Notes under the pieces: generated by a model
What the model was told of the DNA's origin: nothing
Seen by the model: the letters and a program-made list of their open reading frames with translations, nothing else
Database searches by the model: none
Part shown: one piece after another, positions 45,841-55,966 of the stretch
Numbering within the stretch: position 1 is the stretch's first letter
Layout of the letters: each line of letters opens with the position of its first letter
Assembly (NCBI GenBank): GCA_035578175.1
Contig: JAQMRL010000001.1
Coordinates: 370,009,720-370,073,719 of the forward strand
Origin: Catonia carolina
Taxonomy: Eukaryota > Arthropoda > Insecta > Hemiptera > Achilidae
Length of the DNA stretch: 64,000 nt
Direction of reading: 5' to 3'
Made by a program: the position numbers and the translations under genes

Positions 45841-47417
45841 TTAAAAATTATCTTTTCTTGTATAAGAGAACTTCGAATTTAACCATTTTTACAATTATTT
45901 GAAAATATAGAAGTTTAGGAAACAAGCAAGTAAACAACCGGGGCCACATTTCGCTGCTTTGCTTGTTTTGTTCCTTTCTGTATTTTTTTTAATGTAACTT
46001 TTTTAATTTCAATTTAATATGACTAACTTTGTTTTAGTGCGCGTAGCGCTTCTTTTTCTTATCGACTAATTTATAAAAAATACGGATGTTGATTATTCCG
46101 TTTGTGCCTTAATCTTGAGATCTAATTGTAGCGACAAGTTGCTGATATCGAATAGTTATGCAATTATTCTTAAAACTTTGGATTGAAATACTAGCACCTT
46201 CTTTAAATTTAAAAAAATATTTAATTTTTAATTTTTTTTTTTTAATTTATATTAAATCAATACAAATTTTGTTGTTCAATCGCCAGTAGTGACAAGATAG
46301 TAACCGTTGAATGCAGTGTACTAGGCTATCTTTTTCCTTGAGAGTTGAGTTAATATAATTTTGATTTGAAGATTAATTTTATCTAAGTTACTACTTATTG
46401 AATTTGTAATTTAATTTAAATCTATATTCGAATATACTGTACGAATACTTTTTAATTTTTTATGTAAAACTGAATAATTGAAGTTTTTAACGAGGACAGG
46501 TATTAGAATTAGCTGATTAATCAAAATTCAACAATTTTTATGTAATTGATAAAGTATTATGACAATAGTTATGTAATGACGATATTATTTTCAAGTTATT
46601 ATATAAGAGTAAACGTAATTTTAAATCAAGCGATGTTTGAATTAATTTTAATTTGAAAATTCTAATTAGATTTTTAGTTTTAAAGAAGTTTTCACTATTT
46701 TATTAAAACTTTTATATAATTTTCCTGTAAGTGTGGAGAGAAAAGTTAGTGAATAAGTTAGTTATAAACTAGTTCACTTTATGTTTTTATTCGTTGGAAA
46801 TTCGTAGTTTTCCTCCCGAGTGTGCTGTTACTAAATGAAATGACACTTATGTTCTTATGGTTTGAATAACTTATAATTAGTTTGTTAAAAAGTAGGTAGT
46901 TACAAATTATTTTTTACTGAATGGTGTTTACTCTTAATATATAATTAATATTTTTGCCTTTTAAGTTTTAAAACTTACTTTCGAAATCCTGTTTCAGATT
47001 TTACAAAAAGAATAAAATAGGCCTACTAGTTTTGTAATAGTTTTTGATGCAATAATAATTTTCTCTGAAAATTTCATCCGAACTAATTAAATGGCTTTTT
47101 TTATGTTGTTTTGGTGTCTTTAAAATCTCAAAAACAGGAGTTCCTAAGTAGATACCTAATTTCAATTTCCTTTGTTAAATTTTATAGTTCAAATAAAATA
47201 TGATAAAAACTAAATTACTATTTACATTACTGTTAAGTATAGTTCAAATTGTACTTTCATTCACTATTTTTGAATTTTTTGTATGACATCGTACTTATGT
47301 AATGGGATTAAAATATTATTGTTATTTTACAAATTTTTCTAGACGAAGATTCCGTGGTTCTAATGCAAGAAAATGTAGTTACTTTTATAAGGAACTTGAA
47401 TTTACTTTGAACTTGAT
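45841..47417. other. AT-rich spacer
   Basis: Contains the second arm (45897-45953) of the direct repeat noted at 44069. Otherwise nothing is recognised. Confidence 0.4.
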
Positions 47418-47545
47418 TGTACTTTGATGGTTGGGGTTCAATGAACCATACTCTATCAGGAGTGGTTGGCCTGAGTCTGTACAAGACTACACCTTATTAA
47501 ATTACACTCATATATTGCACCCTCATCTCATAGAATCATTGGGTT
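47418..47545 (+). mobile_element. SINE D, 5'-truncated copy
   Basis: Body only: GGTTGGGGTTCAATGAACCA, TGGCCTGAGTCTGTACAAGA, CTACACCTTATTAAATTACA. It matches the full copy at 50918-51152 over ~125 bp but lacks the tRNA-like head. Confidence 0.78.
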
Positions 47546-48056
47546 TCTTATTGTTCTAAATTGAACAGATTGCAACGTACGCACATTAAAGTTGAATAAA
47601 ATATTGTCGATAACTAGAAAAATAACAGATGAATTGCACATAAGCTACTCTTATTAGAAAGAAACTTAATATGCTCGCTCAAATAAAACTGTGCCATAAA
47701 TTAAGTCGATAAATTATAAAGTGAATTTTACTTTATAATGTCTCTGATCAGAGAGAGAGAGAGAGAGACAGAGAGAGATAACTTGAAATATATTTTGAGT
47801 GAAGAACGATTCTGAAGGAATGCTCAATGCTCAGAACATCAATCATCATCAGAAATGATTCAGAACAGCAATGCTCTAGAGTAATTTTTGTTTCTCTACA
47901 TTTTGTATAAGCAAAAACAAAGTATTTAACGATAAGTTAACCAAAGGAAATCAAGCAAAGTAAAGCAAAGGAAACTGTGCAAAAATCTTGAATTGGACAG
48001 CGCTATTTATTTCTTAGTAAGTACAATTAAATGTTTCTTTTTGCTGCTGTTCCGAA
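47546..48056. other. AT-rich spacer with (GA)n
   Basis: A (GA)n microsatellite with one CA interruption lies at 47750-47777; nothing else is seen. Confidence 0.5.
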
Positions 48057-48437
48057 TATCTTCTTGTTCTTCTTCTTCTTCTTCTTCTTCTTCTTCTTCT
48101 TCCTCTTCCTCCTCCTCCTCCTCCTCCTCCTCCTCCTCCTCCTCCTCCTCCTCCTCCTCTTCTTCTTCTTCTTCTTCTTCTTCTTCTTCTTCTTCTTCTT
48201 CACTTCATAGACAGCCAGCTCTGCCTGTTCCACAAACCATTTCCCTCTTGGGCGTCCAAAAGTATTAGACAAAATTAAAAGCAATTAAATAACTCGTTCG
48301 TTGAACAAATAATTTAAATTTTACCAATTGTGATAAATGATAATATTGCCTTACGTAATAAATAACAATAATTTAAAGTAAATAATTTGTAGGTTTTTCA
48401 CATTATTACATTTTTGAAAAATTACAAAACTAAATTA
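48057..48437 (-). repeat. Tandem duplication unit 1: LINE tail plus (TTC/TCC)n
   Basis: The first of two units. It contains a ~140-bp TTC/TCC tract (48061-48200), then on the minus strand a LINE family 1-type 3' end reading FGRPRGKWFVEQAELAVYEV directly before the (GAA)n tail, then ~170 bp of non-LINE flank ending AAACTAAATTACAC. The duplicated flank shows that the LINE insertion came first and the duplication second. The K/R-rich and S-rich open frames here are products of the trinucleotide tract. Confidence 0.88.
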
Positions 48438-48828
48438 CACTCCTCCTCCTCCTCCTCCTCCTTCTCTTTCTCCACCTCCTCCTCCTCCTCTTCTTCTTCT
48501 TCTTCTTCTTCTTCTTCTTCTTCTTCTTCTCCTCCTCCTCCTCCTCCTCCTCCTCCTCCTCCTCCTCCTTCTTCTTCACTTCATAGACAGCCAGCTCTGC
48601 CTGTTCCACAAACCATTTCCTTCTTGGGCGTCCAAAAGTATTAGACAAAATTAAAAGCAATTAAATAACTCGTTCGTTGAACTAATTATTTACAAATAAT
48701 TTAAATTTTACCAATATTGATAAATGATAATATTGCCTTACGTAATAAATAACAATAATTTAAAGAAAATAATTTGTAGGTTTTTCACATTATTACATTT
48801 TTGAAAAATTACAAAACTAAATTACACA
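48438..48828 (-). repeat. Tandem duplication unit 2: LINE tail plus (TCC/TTC)n
   Basis: Repeats unit 1 at a period of 375 bp (ACTTCATAGACAGCCAGCTC at 48202 and 48577; AGACAAAATTAAAAGCAATT at 48267 and 48642). The trinucleotide tract differs in the order of TTC and TCC blocks. The flank differs by few substitutions and a ~14-bp indel near TTGAAC, so the duplication is relatively recent. Confidence 0.88.
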
Positions 48829-49629
48829 AAATTAGTAAATTAATAAATTACAATAGTATTTAAGAATTAGTGTGAAATTCTTATGAGGATGTTCACGGAT
48901 CGGACTTTAGTCTGGAAGTGAAAATATGTTACATAATTATCAATTTATAATCTCTGCTATTATCAAGAGTAATATTTTAATGAATGTAAGAAGTTAGCTC
49001 GTTAACGGTTATGTTAAAATGTTGAACGGCGAAAAGACATAAAGGTAGATACCGGTAAACTTTACAATCAATCATTATTAAAGTTACTTCTTCTATAACT
49101 TATAACTTTACCTAACGTCGTTTCAGTCTGCTAACACTAACGATGAACCTAATAATAAGCGTGGCGATAAAATGATTAAAATAGAAAAGGGCAAATGTTT
49201 AGAAAAGATTTATAACTTCCAAAGTAAATCATAATTATAATTAGTTCGCGCGGTTTTCAATATAAAACAAAGGTAAGGAGTACTTCCATGATAATCGCAT
49301 AAATTTCGTTCTGTCATATAGTTGATTTATAAACTTAACATTATTTTATATTTCGGTTGTACTAATTTTATACTTTTGCTCTCGTTCTAGACCGACATCA
49401 GCAAACAACCCTCCACCTCCCTCGGAACTGTTTATGTAATATCACAAGGAAAATGTCGGGTTAAAAATTTACATACTGTCAGCGGGGCGTGGAAGGGAAC
49501 GGTAGCCTAATTCCCCTCTCGCTTTCACTGACCAACACTCACTCTCTCACTTTCATTCATCTCTTTCATCACCAGTTCAGGAAATTAGTGTGCCTATCTT
49601 ACCTACTGAGATCGGGACAGGCTTGATAA
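48829..49629. other. Spacer, possibly LINE 3' untranslated region on its right
   Basis: 49380-49630 is less AT-rich and on the minus strand could be the 3' untranslated end of the LINE remnant at 49630-49945; the left half is AT-rich with no feature. Confidence 0.35.
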
Positions 49630-49945
49630 CTATGGGAGAGGGTGATCCCGCTGATCTCCATATGTCTCCTCCCTCCGCAGTCTCCCTACCACCCTCTCCG
49701 CAAACTGACCGACCAACTTCCAGCTCTCCTCATCCCGCAGCATCGCTGCCCCTACTCTCTCTGGGATCCACTGTGCAACGCCTTTCTTCTCAGATGTATC
49801 CATTCATTCGAGGCCAAAATAGGGACATCTTTCAAAAATATGCGCAATGGACTCCTCCTCTTCACTGTCGCACAGTATATTGTATATTGGTCAGTATATT
49901 GTAGCGATGTTGTACACTATGTTCTGAGTAAACATTTGCAGACCC
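49630..49945 (-). pseudogene. LINE C-terminal remnant (R1/CR1-like end)
   Basis: The minus strand reads CDSEEESIAHIFERCPYFGL, stop, DTSEKKGVAQWIPERVGAAM, LRDEESWKLVGQFAERVVGR, LRREE.. to a stop at about 49635. The pattern C..EEES..H.FERCP followed by LL..EE.W..V..FAE.V...L is the cysteine/histidine end typical of several LINE polyproteins (R1-like and relatives), downstream of RT. One internal stop; the RT itself is missing. The Harbinger relic begins directly at its upstream edge (49949). The + strand frame of 104 codons over this region is antisense and not real. Confidence 0.68.
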
Positions 49946-49948
49946 TTA

Positions 49949-50640
49949 GGCCGCTCTCACACCGGTGAAACACGACCTCGACGTAATTAAAATTACGAGA
50001 CCTTGACAGACCGAAAAACGAGTCGCGTCGTTCATGTCAGCACATCGAGGAGACGCAACCTTAACGCAACTGTTTAAGCTTTTCTTTGAATCCACTTGCA
50101 GTTTGCAAAATGTCAAGTGATGAAAAGACGTAGTCTTTGCTTATAACCATCTAAGAAGTAAACAGAAAAACCAACGCAGCTGTTGGATCACCGTATATAA
50201 GTAATAATCGTAATAGAAAAGCGTATGTGTGCCCAGGAACTGCATCCTGTGTTGAATACAATTTAAGTCTTTTTATGGAATGTCAAAAGAAAGTTTCCAA
50301 CTACTACTTGAATTTTTGGTCCTAGAATTATAAAAAAAGACACAAACTTAGGAGTTTGACTCCTAAGGAGCAATTCCTTTTTAACTTCCAGCACAAAGGC
50401 TACTTTGGCTGTTTCGTCTGCCATGATTACGCGACTAGTCAATCGGGTGCTGAACAAACTGAGTTGGATACAACCGGTTTTATCCAGGTTGTGTCGAGTT
50501 CGTACTGATGAGAGAGCGAACATTAAAATATACAGACTAGGACTCGTATGGGACGTCGGGTCAAGTTCGTGTCGCAGTCGAGTATCATTAGTGGTAGGAA
50601 CACCTTTAACCTCATTTCATCCATATCGCTCTCAGTTGGT
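49949..50640 (+). mobile_element. PIF/Harbinger-like DNA transposon relic
   Basis: The left end GGCCGCTCTCACACCGGTGA follows TTA (49946-49948), as expected for the 3-bp TWA target of Harbinger elements. After an ATG at about 50109 the + strand reads, across frameshifts, MSSDEK, VVFAYNHLRSKQKNQRSCWI, FYGMSKESFQLLLEFLVLEL, KKRHKLRSLTPKEQFLFNF. These follow the N-terminus of HARBI1-type transposases (RRR.WWVHP, FRMS.ESF..LL, LTP.ERL). The DDE domain is missing. On the minus strand a frame starting MADETAKVAFVLEVKK may be the start of the second Harbinger ORF. The right inverted end was not found. Confidence 0.68.
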
Positions 50641-50917
50641 AATTTGTCTGTAATGCTGTTTCAAAATTTGTAATTTTTTCATCTATAAATTATCCTCAAT
50701 TTGAAACATCACTAATACTGAAACACCCAAACATTAACAACCTACATTAACAAGAAACCGGAAAACAAATTTATCGATAAAGAAGCAGTTAAAACAGTAA
50801 ATGTTCTGGGCTTTCACAAAATTCCATGTTTTAAAAATTAACTTTAAATCACTTTTGTAATCCCAGACATGTGTTCGTTGCAATCTATTCAGTTTAAAAA
50901 CAATAAGCAACCCCATA
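50641..50917. other. Short spacer, nothing recognised
   Basis: No feature supported. Confidence 0.4.
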
Positions 50918-51152
50918 ACCCAAAGATGTGAGGATGATATTTATTGCGTGTAAATGAGGTGTAGTCTTGTACAGACTCAGGTCAACCATTCCTGAGAGAG
51001 TATGGTTATTCGAACCCCAACCGTTAAAGTACACTATAACCACTGTTTATTATTCCAATAAAAGTTACCTTTACTAGGATTCGAACGGCAAAACCTTCGT
51101 CTCCAAAAATCAGCTGATTCGCGTCCACAACTACCACTAGACCAACCTGGTG
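50918..51152 (-). mobile_element. SINE D, tRNA-derived, full copy
   Basis: The minus strand has a tRNA-like head GGTTGGTCTAGTGGTAGTTG (A box TGGTCTAGTGG), B box GTTCGAATCC (51077-51086), then AGTAAAGGTAACTTTTATTG, GGGGTTCGAATAACCATACT, GACCTGAGTCTGTACAAGAC and CATCCTCACATCTTTGGG. The body resembles a SINE I associate with hemipteran genomes (recollection only). Confidence 0.83.
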
Positions 51153-52314
51153 CGACAGTGTTAATTGCTTTAAACATTTATAGTTATTACTGAAATATAA
51201 TATTTTATTATATGTCACTCTCTGCCTCGCTCATCACTACTTTTCTAATAACCCTACTACTTTCCTCGATCACCCAGGCTGTTTAAATTTTGTTTATTTA
51301 TTCCTCAGGAATTAAACACAACAACGAAAGTAGGCCTACTTGACTCGTCGCGTCTAAGGGATATGTATTTGGTAGCTACCCTAACGCAATACATAGACTA
51401 TTATCTCTACACTTTTCCAAAGAGGTCCAGCACTAAATACTCAGTACGTAAATTATAATATAGAATTTTTACAGTCCCAGTGATCTTTTAAAACCAAATT
51501 TAAACAGAAACCCTCTGAGAGTAGCAATAAATCCTAGGCTATATTTCTAGTTAAAGTAATAAAAAGAGATTTTATTGTGTTTCTATACCTTTATTTTTAG
51601 CAACTACAGCTTAGAATCATAAATTCAACACGTCAAATATTTATTGTAATTATCTATAGCACGGCTATTACTGCATAAATGCAGTCAGAGCTAACGGCTT
51701 AAGGAAATAAGTTATAGTAAGAGATGATGGCGTGAAAAGTAGCGTTACAGCATCCACAATACAAAATGAACAATAAATCAAAAACGTTGAAACGGGATGT
51801 ACCGTGTACCTTGAATGAGAAATGGCCCTGAATCTAAAGTTGTCAGATAAAGTAAAAGAGAAAATGGTTCTGCTGGATAAAAGAGTTGAGTGAAAAAAGC
51901 ACGGCATGGTAAAAATATTACAAAATAAAAATTTTCAGCAGATTTAAATAATTAGTATTTTAAGTTATTGCAAAAATTATTTCCCAAGTTTTGCTGAGAA
52001 TGTTATTTATGTTCAAAACAGAAATTATGAATTTAAATGAATGGATTCATTAAATAAAATTTTATACAAATGTAAAATCCTCACTGACTGACTTTCTCGC
52101 TCGATAATCCTTAAATCTGTAACTTTCTGATCACCTAGGTATCTGAAATTTGATACAGTTATCCCTCAAATTTGTACAGAAAACAAAAGCTCATCCGTTT
52201 CGACCTCTTAAGACTAAGGGGGGAATAATACATGTTACTTTTATATGTTTACAAAAAGTTTTAAAAATTAAACGTTTTACAAAAAATTTAAAACATCGGA
52301 CAATCGTATTCTGC
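51153..52314. other. AT-rich spacer, nothing firm
   Basis: CTCACTGACTGACTTTCTCG and TGAAATTTGATACAG at 52079-52160 loosely echo 30718-30800, but too weakly to call a repeat. The 79-codon minus frame at 51668-51907 has no domain. Confidence 0.4.
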
Positions 52315-52324
52315 AAGGATTATC

Positions 52325-52703
52325 AGTTCCCATTACAGATAGGTGAAGTGTTAAATTATTTGTACTTAACCTGCTAGTTCCAGGGCTAAAACAATTGTTC
52401 TGTTTCTTATCAAATGGTCAGCAAATTATATGACTGAAACATTTAAAAACAGACGAGTCAGAGGTGTAAAAAACACTAGTCCGAGTTATCTTCTCTGAGA
52501 GTAATGAATTTCATTATTCAGCCAACCCTGGGGTGAATGAAGAAAATGTCATTTGCAGGGTGGAAAGTAGATGCCTTCTAGAGAGCTGGACGTGCTGATA
52601 AACATACTTTTTCACTCAGTGTGGAAGGCATGGTAAACCACCTCACTCCTCGTTAAAGTTAGTAAAGCTACTAGAGCATTTCCCCTGATGACGTAAACAA
52701 CAA
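52325..52703 (+). mobile_element. Family A retroposon, copy 9 (10-bp TSD)
   Basis: A 379-bp copy flanked by perfect AAGGATTATC (52315-52324 and 52704-52713). Head and tail are both present; the internal frame is broken. Confidence 0.92.
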
Positions 52704-52867
52704 AAGGATTATCTAGGAAAAGTACGTGTTAGTAAGTTAATATAATCATAACATTTCATGATTTTATTTGTCAATTTTTACAGTTGTTTTTTGGAATAGA
52801 ATTAATTATTGATACTGTACAGATCTCATGTTTTATGAGGCAACAAACAAATTAAGTTATGTGTTGT

Positions 52868-52972
52868 ACAGGTCATTAGCCGAAAGGCTGGTTTGAACCT
52901 CTAGTAGAGGCTTTATTAGGTAAAACGAGGAGTCAGGTGATTTACCATGCCTTCCTCGCCGAGTGGATTAAT
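52868..52972 (-). mobile_element. Family A, short 3' fragment, copy 10
   Basis: Only the hairpin-rich 3' ~105 bp is present. A 9/10 match (ATTAAGTTAT before, ATTAATTTAT after) suggests a TSD of a strongly 5'-truncated insertion, 165 bp from copy 9 and in the opposite orientation. Confidence 0.75.
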
Positions 52973-54236
52973 TTATATTACGGTTTTTTTTAGTGATGAT
53001 TCATACACACGCCTGGGCTTGTGCGTAGATAAAGATATGAGATGAAATACAGATTAAAGAAATATCAGACCTGAAATTGATGTAGGTGAAGATGTAGCAC
53101 CTAATTCGGGCTTCTACACTTGGAATCCTGTTACATAACGAATGCTCTTCCTTTATTAGGAATAACACCATACAACAAATATCTTAATAGAGGTTGTTTC
53201 GCCTTCTACTCCTGTAATTCTTGTATTTCCTCTTGTATCTTCTGTATTTGTACCTTTTCCTCTTGTCATGACAAATACAGGAATAAAATTTATTTATCTA
53301 CTTTAAATTTTCTATGTCAGTTATGTCAATCTAATAAGGTCACGTTTCATATATTCTGTTTGCATGTTCAAGTAAATAAATTTATTTTTCAGTTAGTTAA
53401 TATAAACTTTTTTGTATTATTCGTATTCTTATATTTCGAAATTTTTTCTAAATTGTTTTTTGAATGTTTCGAATTAAGTACCCTACATGTTTAGTAACGT
53501 TAGAAAAATATACTTGTAGTCTATACCTCCCTTTTTTAATTATCTTGCTAAAAAGTTAAAAAAACCGCTTATCTGTGGTTTTACAAATAAAAATTTGTTA
53601 ACAATATTTATATATGTAAACAATAATATTATTATTTATTGCACTTATTTTTTTATAAATTCGTTTTTATATTATTTTTTAATCCGTACACATATCCCCT
53701 CTAGGACTTACTGCTACTTCAATGCAAGTAAAATTGAAATAATTTAATGCGATAATATTTTCATACCATATCTTGCAGCAAAAGTTTCATTTAGTTCATA
53801 TTAGGTTATTGCAATAATAATATTTCTTTATTTTCTTCTTCGTCTTTATTCTATTGTGATACGTGATACAATGTCTCTTTATAATGCAATATCTCTTGTC
53901 TAGCAGAAGTTTACTCTAATCATTCTAATAAATATAATAAATTATACTTAATACCTCAGGTATGTACATCGTTATTAAAGGGGTTTATTTCATAATTATT
54001 TATAATAATGTTCAGCATTTACTTATTAATATAGAACACGGTTCTTCGTGACAATTATTTATCTCAATAAAGAACAATCAAGGAAGATAATATGTAATAA
54101 AAACAAGATTAATATTACATCTTTACTAATATAATTTAATTATTTATAATAAATGAAGAAACTGTAAACTTAAATAGAACTCTTATTACATTTCTATTTT
54201 TGTTTTATATGAATATTTTTGACTTTAGAATTATTA

Positions 54237-54287
<51 letters not shown>

Positions 54288-55029
54288 GTTTTACTGTATG
54301 GAAATTATTTCGTTTTCTTTAGTTTTTCTCTGTACATTCTGAACATTCTGTTTGCATAATAATATATTTAGTTGTATCCAGAATCCTCGCTCATAAACAA
54401 CTGGGTTAATGAAGCCATGTTATGTAGTGTTACTTCCTTTTGTAAGCTTCCAGTTGATACAAGGCTGTTACAAGGTTGTAAAAGTCTTCAGTATCTCTAT
54501 ACGTACAGTGAGAAAATTAAGAGAATCAATCAGAACTACAAAAATTTTCGTGAAAGCCATTTACATTCACTAGCTAAATATTAGTAAAAAGTATTACATG
54601 ATTTCCTGGTAGTATTAAATTTGCTAGATAATAGTGAAAATTTAAAGCACTTGATTTTTTTAAGATGAAGAATTGAGGGGTTATTATCACCTGATACCGC
54701 GAGTTTGATTGTACATAATTATAGTAAAACACGGAGTAATTTACTAATTTTACTAACTTATACTTAAACCCTAATTTTACTCTAAAACTTACGGTAACCT
54801 GAAATAATTGCATACTATTAATACAAATTATCACAGGACTTTTATACTAATATCAAAGAAATATGAATTCACCAAAATAGAGGCTGTAAAGTACTAATAT
54901 CAAAACAACAAAATTTAACCCATCATGTAGAGGGGTTTTGGGTTGGTTAGTAAAGACATACACATTGAAAAACATGAATAAACACAAAAACGTGACAGAG
55001 GTTAAATATCTAAAGACAATCTGAACAGA
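52973..55029. other. AT-rich spacer with (AAT)n
   Basis: The 124-codon + frame at 53120-53494 is cysteine/phenylalanine-rich from T-rich DNA and shows no domain. An (AAT)n microsatellite lies at 54235-54285. Confidence 0.4.
54235..54285. repeat. (AAT)n microsatellite
   Basis: About 16 perfect AAT units. Confidence 0.97.
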
Positions 55030-55615
55030 AGAGATTTAGTATATTCTTCTTACAGTACCCTCGCGGACCGGAGGTTGGCAATCATGACGGCTATGATTGG
55101 AACTTGATTCAGAACCTTGGACACTGCAGCTCTGAACAGCTTCTTTGAAGTACAACGAAACCAGTCGCGAAGATTCTTCAAGCAAGAAATTTTTCATCTT
55201 CCCATATCTCTCTTCCATTAAATCTTGCTTTGTATTATTAAGCCAAGTACTTCATACCTTGGTCCCCGCATAATGTGACCCAGATATTCTACTTTTCTTT
55301 TTTGGATGAAGTAAACAAGTTCTTTTTCTGTTTTCCCCAAGATTGTCTCGTCGGTTACTTTATCCATCCAGGGTATTTTTACTATGCGCCTCTGCAACCA
55401 AAAACCAAAACTCAAACGCATCTATCTCCTGATGTTCGTTTTTTCAGCGTTCAAGCTTCCGCGCCATATAACACTGTCAAGAAGATATTACATCGAAACA
55501 TCCTCAATCTCAGGTCAAGGCTCAAGGATTTATCTATTAAGAGGTTTTTCATTTCAACAAATGCAGATCGAGTTATCTCTATTCTTCTGTTTATTTCGAT
55601 TTAGTGTAGAATAGA
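55030..55615 (-). pseudogene. LINE family 2 (RTE/BovB-like), C-terminal remnant
   Basis: The minus strand reads FRCNIFLTVLYGAEA, stop, TLKKRTSGD, LQRRIVKIPWMDKVTDETIL, KRKVEYLGHIMRGPRYEVLG, LIIQSKI. After a frameshift it gives RLVSLYFKEAVQSCSVQGSE. These correspond to VLLYG.E.WTL, RRIL.IPW.D.VT..E.L, YLGHIMR..Y.LL.LI..GKI and LFR.AV. The longest of the three family 2 copies. The family A copy at 55621 lies against its 5' side. Confidence 0.8.
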
Positions 55616-55620
55616 TTTAG

Positions 55621-55956
55621 GGCTAAAATAAATAGTTCTGTTTCTTATCACATGGTCAGTCAAATGAATGACTGAATCATTTAAGAACAGAAGAGGTAGA
55701 GGTGCAAAAGACACTAATCAGAGTTGTCTCCTCTGAAAGTAATGAATTTCAATATACAACCAGACCCTATGGTGAATGAAGTGAAGGTGTCATATGCAGA
55801 GTGGGAAATATGTGCTTTTTAGATAGCCTGGAATTCTGATAAGCGTACTTTTCCTCTTAGTGAGGAAGGCATGGTAAATAACCTCACTCCTCGTTTTACT
55901 TAGGAAAACCTTTACAGGTTCAAACCAGCTTTTCGGCTGATGACCTAAACAACAAC
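55621..55956 (+). mobile_element. Family A, 5'-truncated copy 11 (10-bp TSD)
   Basis: Lacks the first ~60 bp of the family (starts at GGCTAAAATAAATAGTTCTG) yet is flanked by perfect ATAGATTTAG (55611-55620 and 55957-55966). Truncation with an intact TSD is the signature of incomplete target-primed reverse transcription. Confidence 0.92.
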
Positions 55957-55966
55957 ATAGATTTAG

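Noticed and set aside
47993..48660. Long serine-rich (+) and lysine/arginine/glutamate-rich (-) open frames
   Set aside because: They are translations of (TTC/TCC)n tracts attached to a LINE tail; no coding evidence outside the repeat.
49590..49968. Two + strand frames of ~105 codons rich in Pro/Ser
   Set aside because: Antisense to a recognisable LINE C-terminus on the minus strand.
53120..53494. 124-codon + frame, one of the longest in the window
   Set aside because: Phe/Cys/Ile-rich from T-rich DNA, no domain, no splice or promoter context; similar frames arise by chance in such composition.
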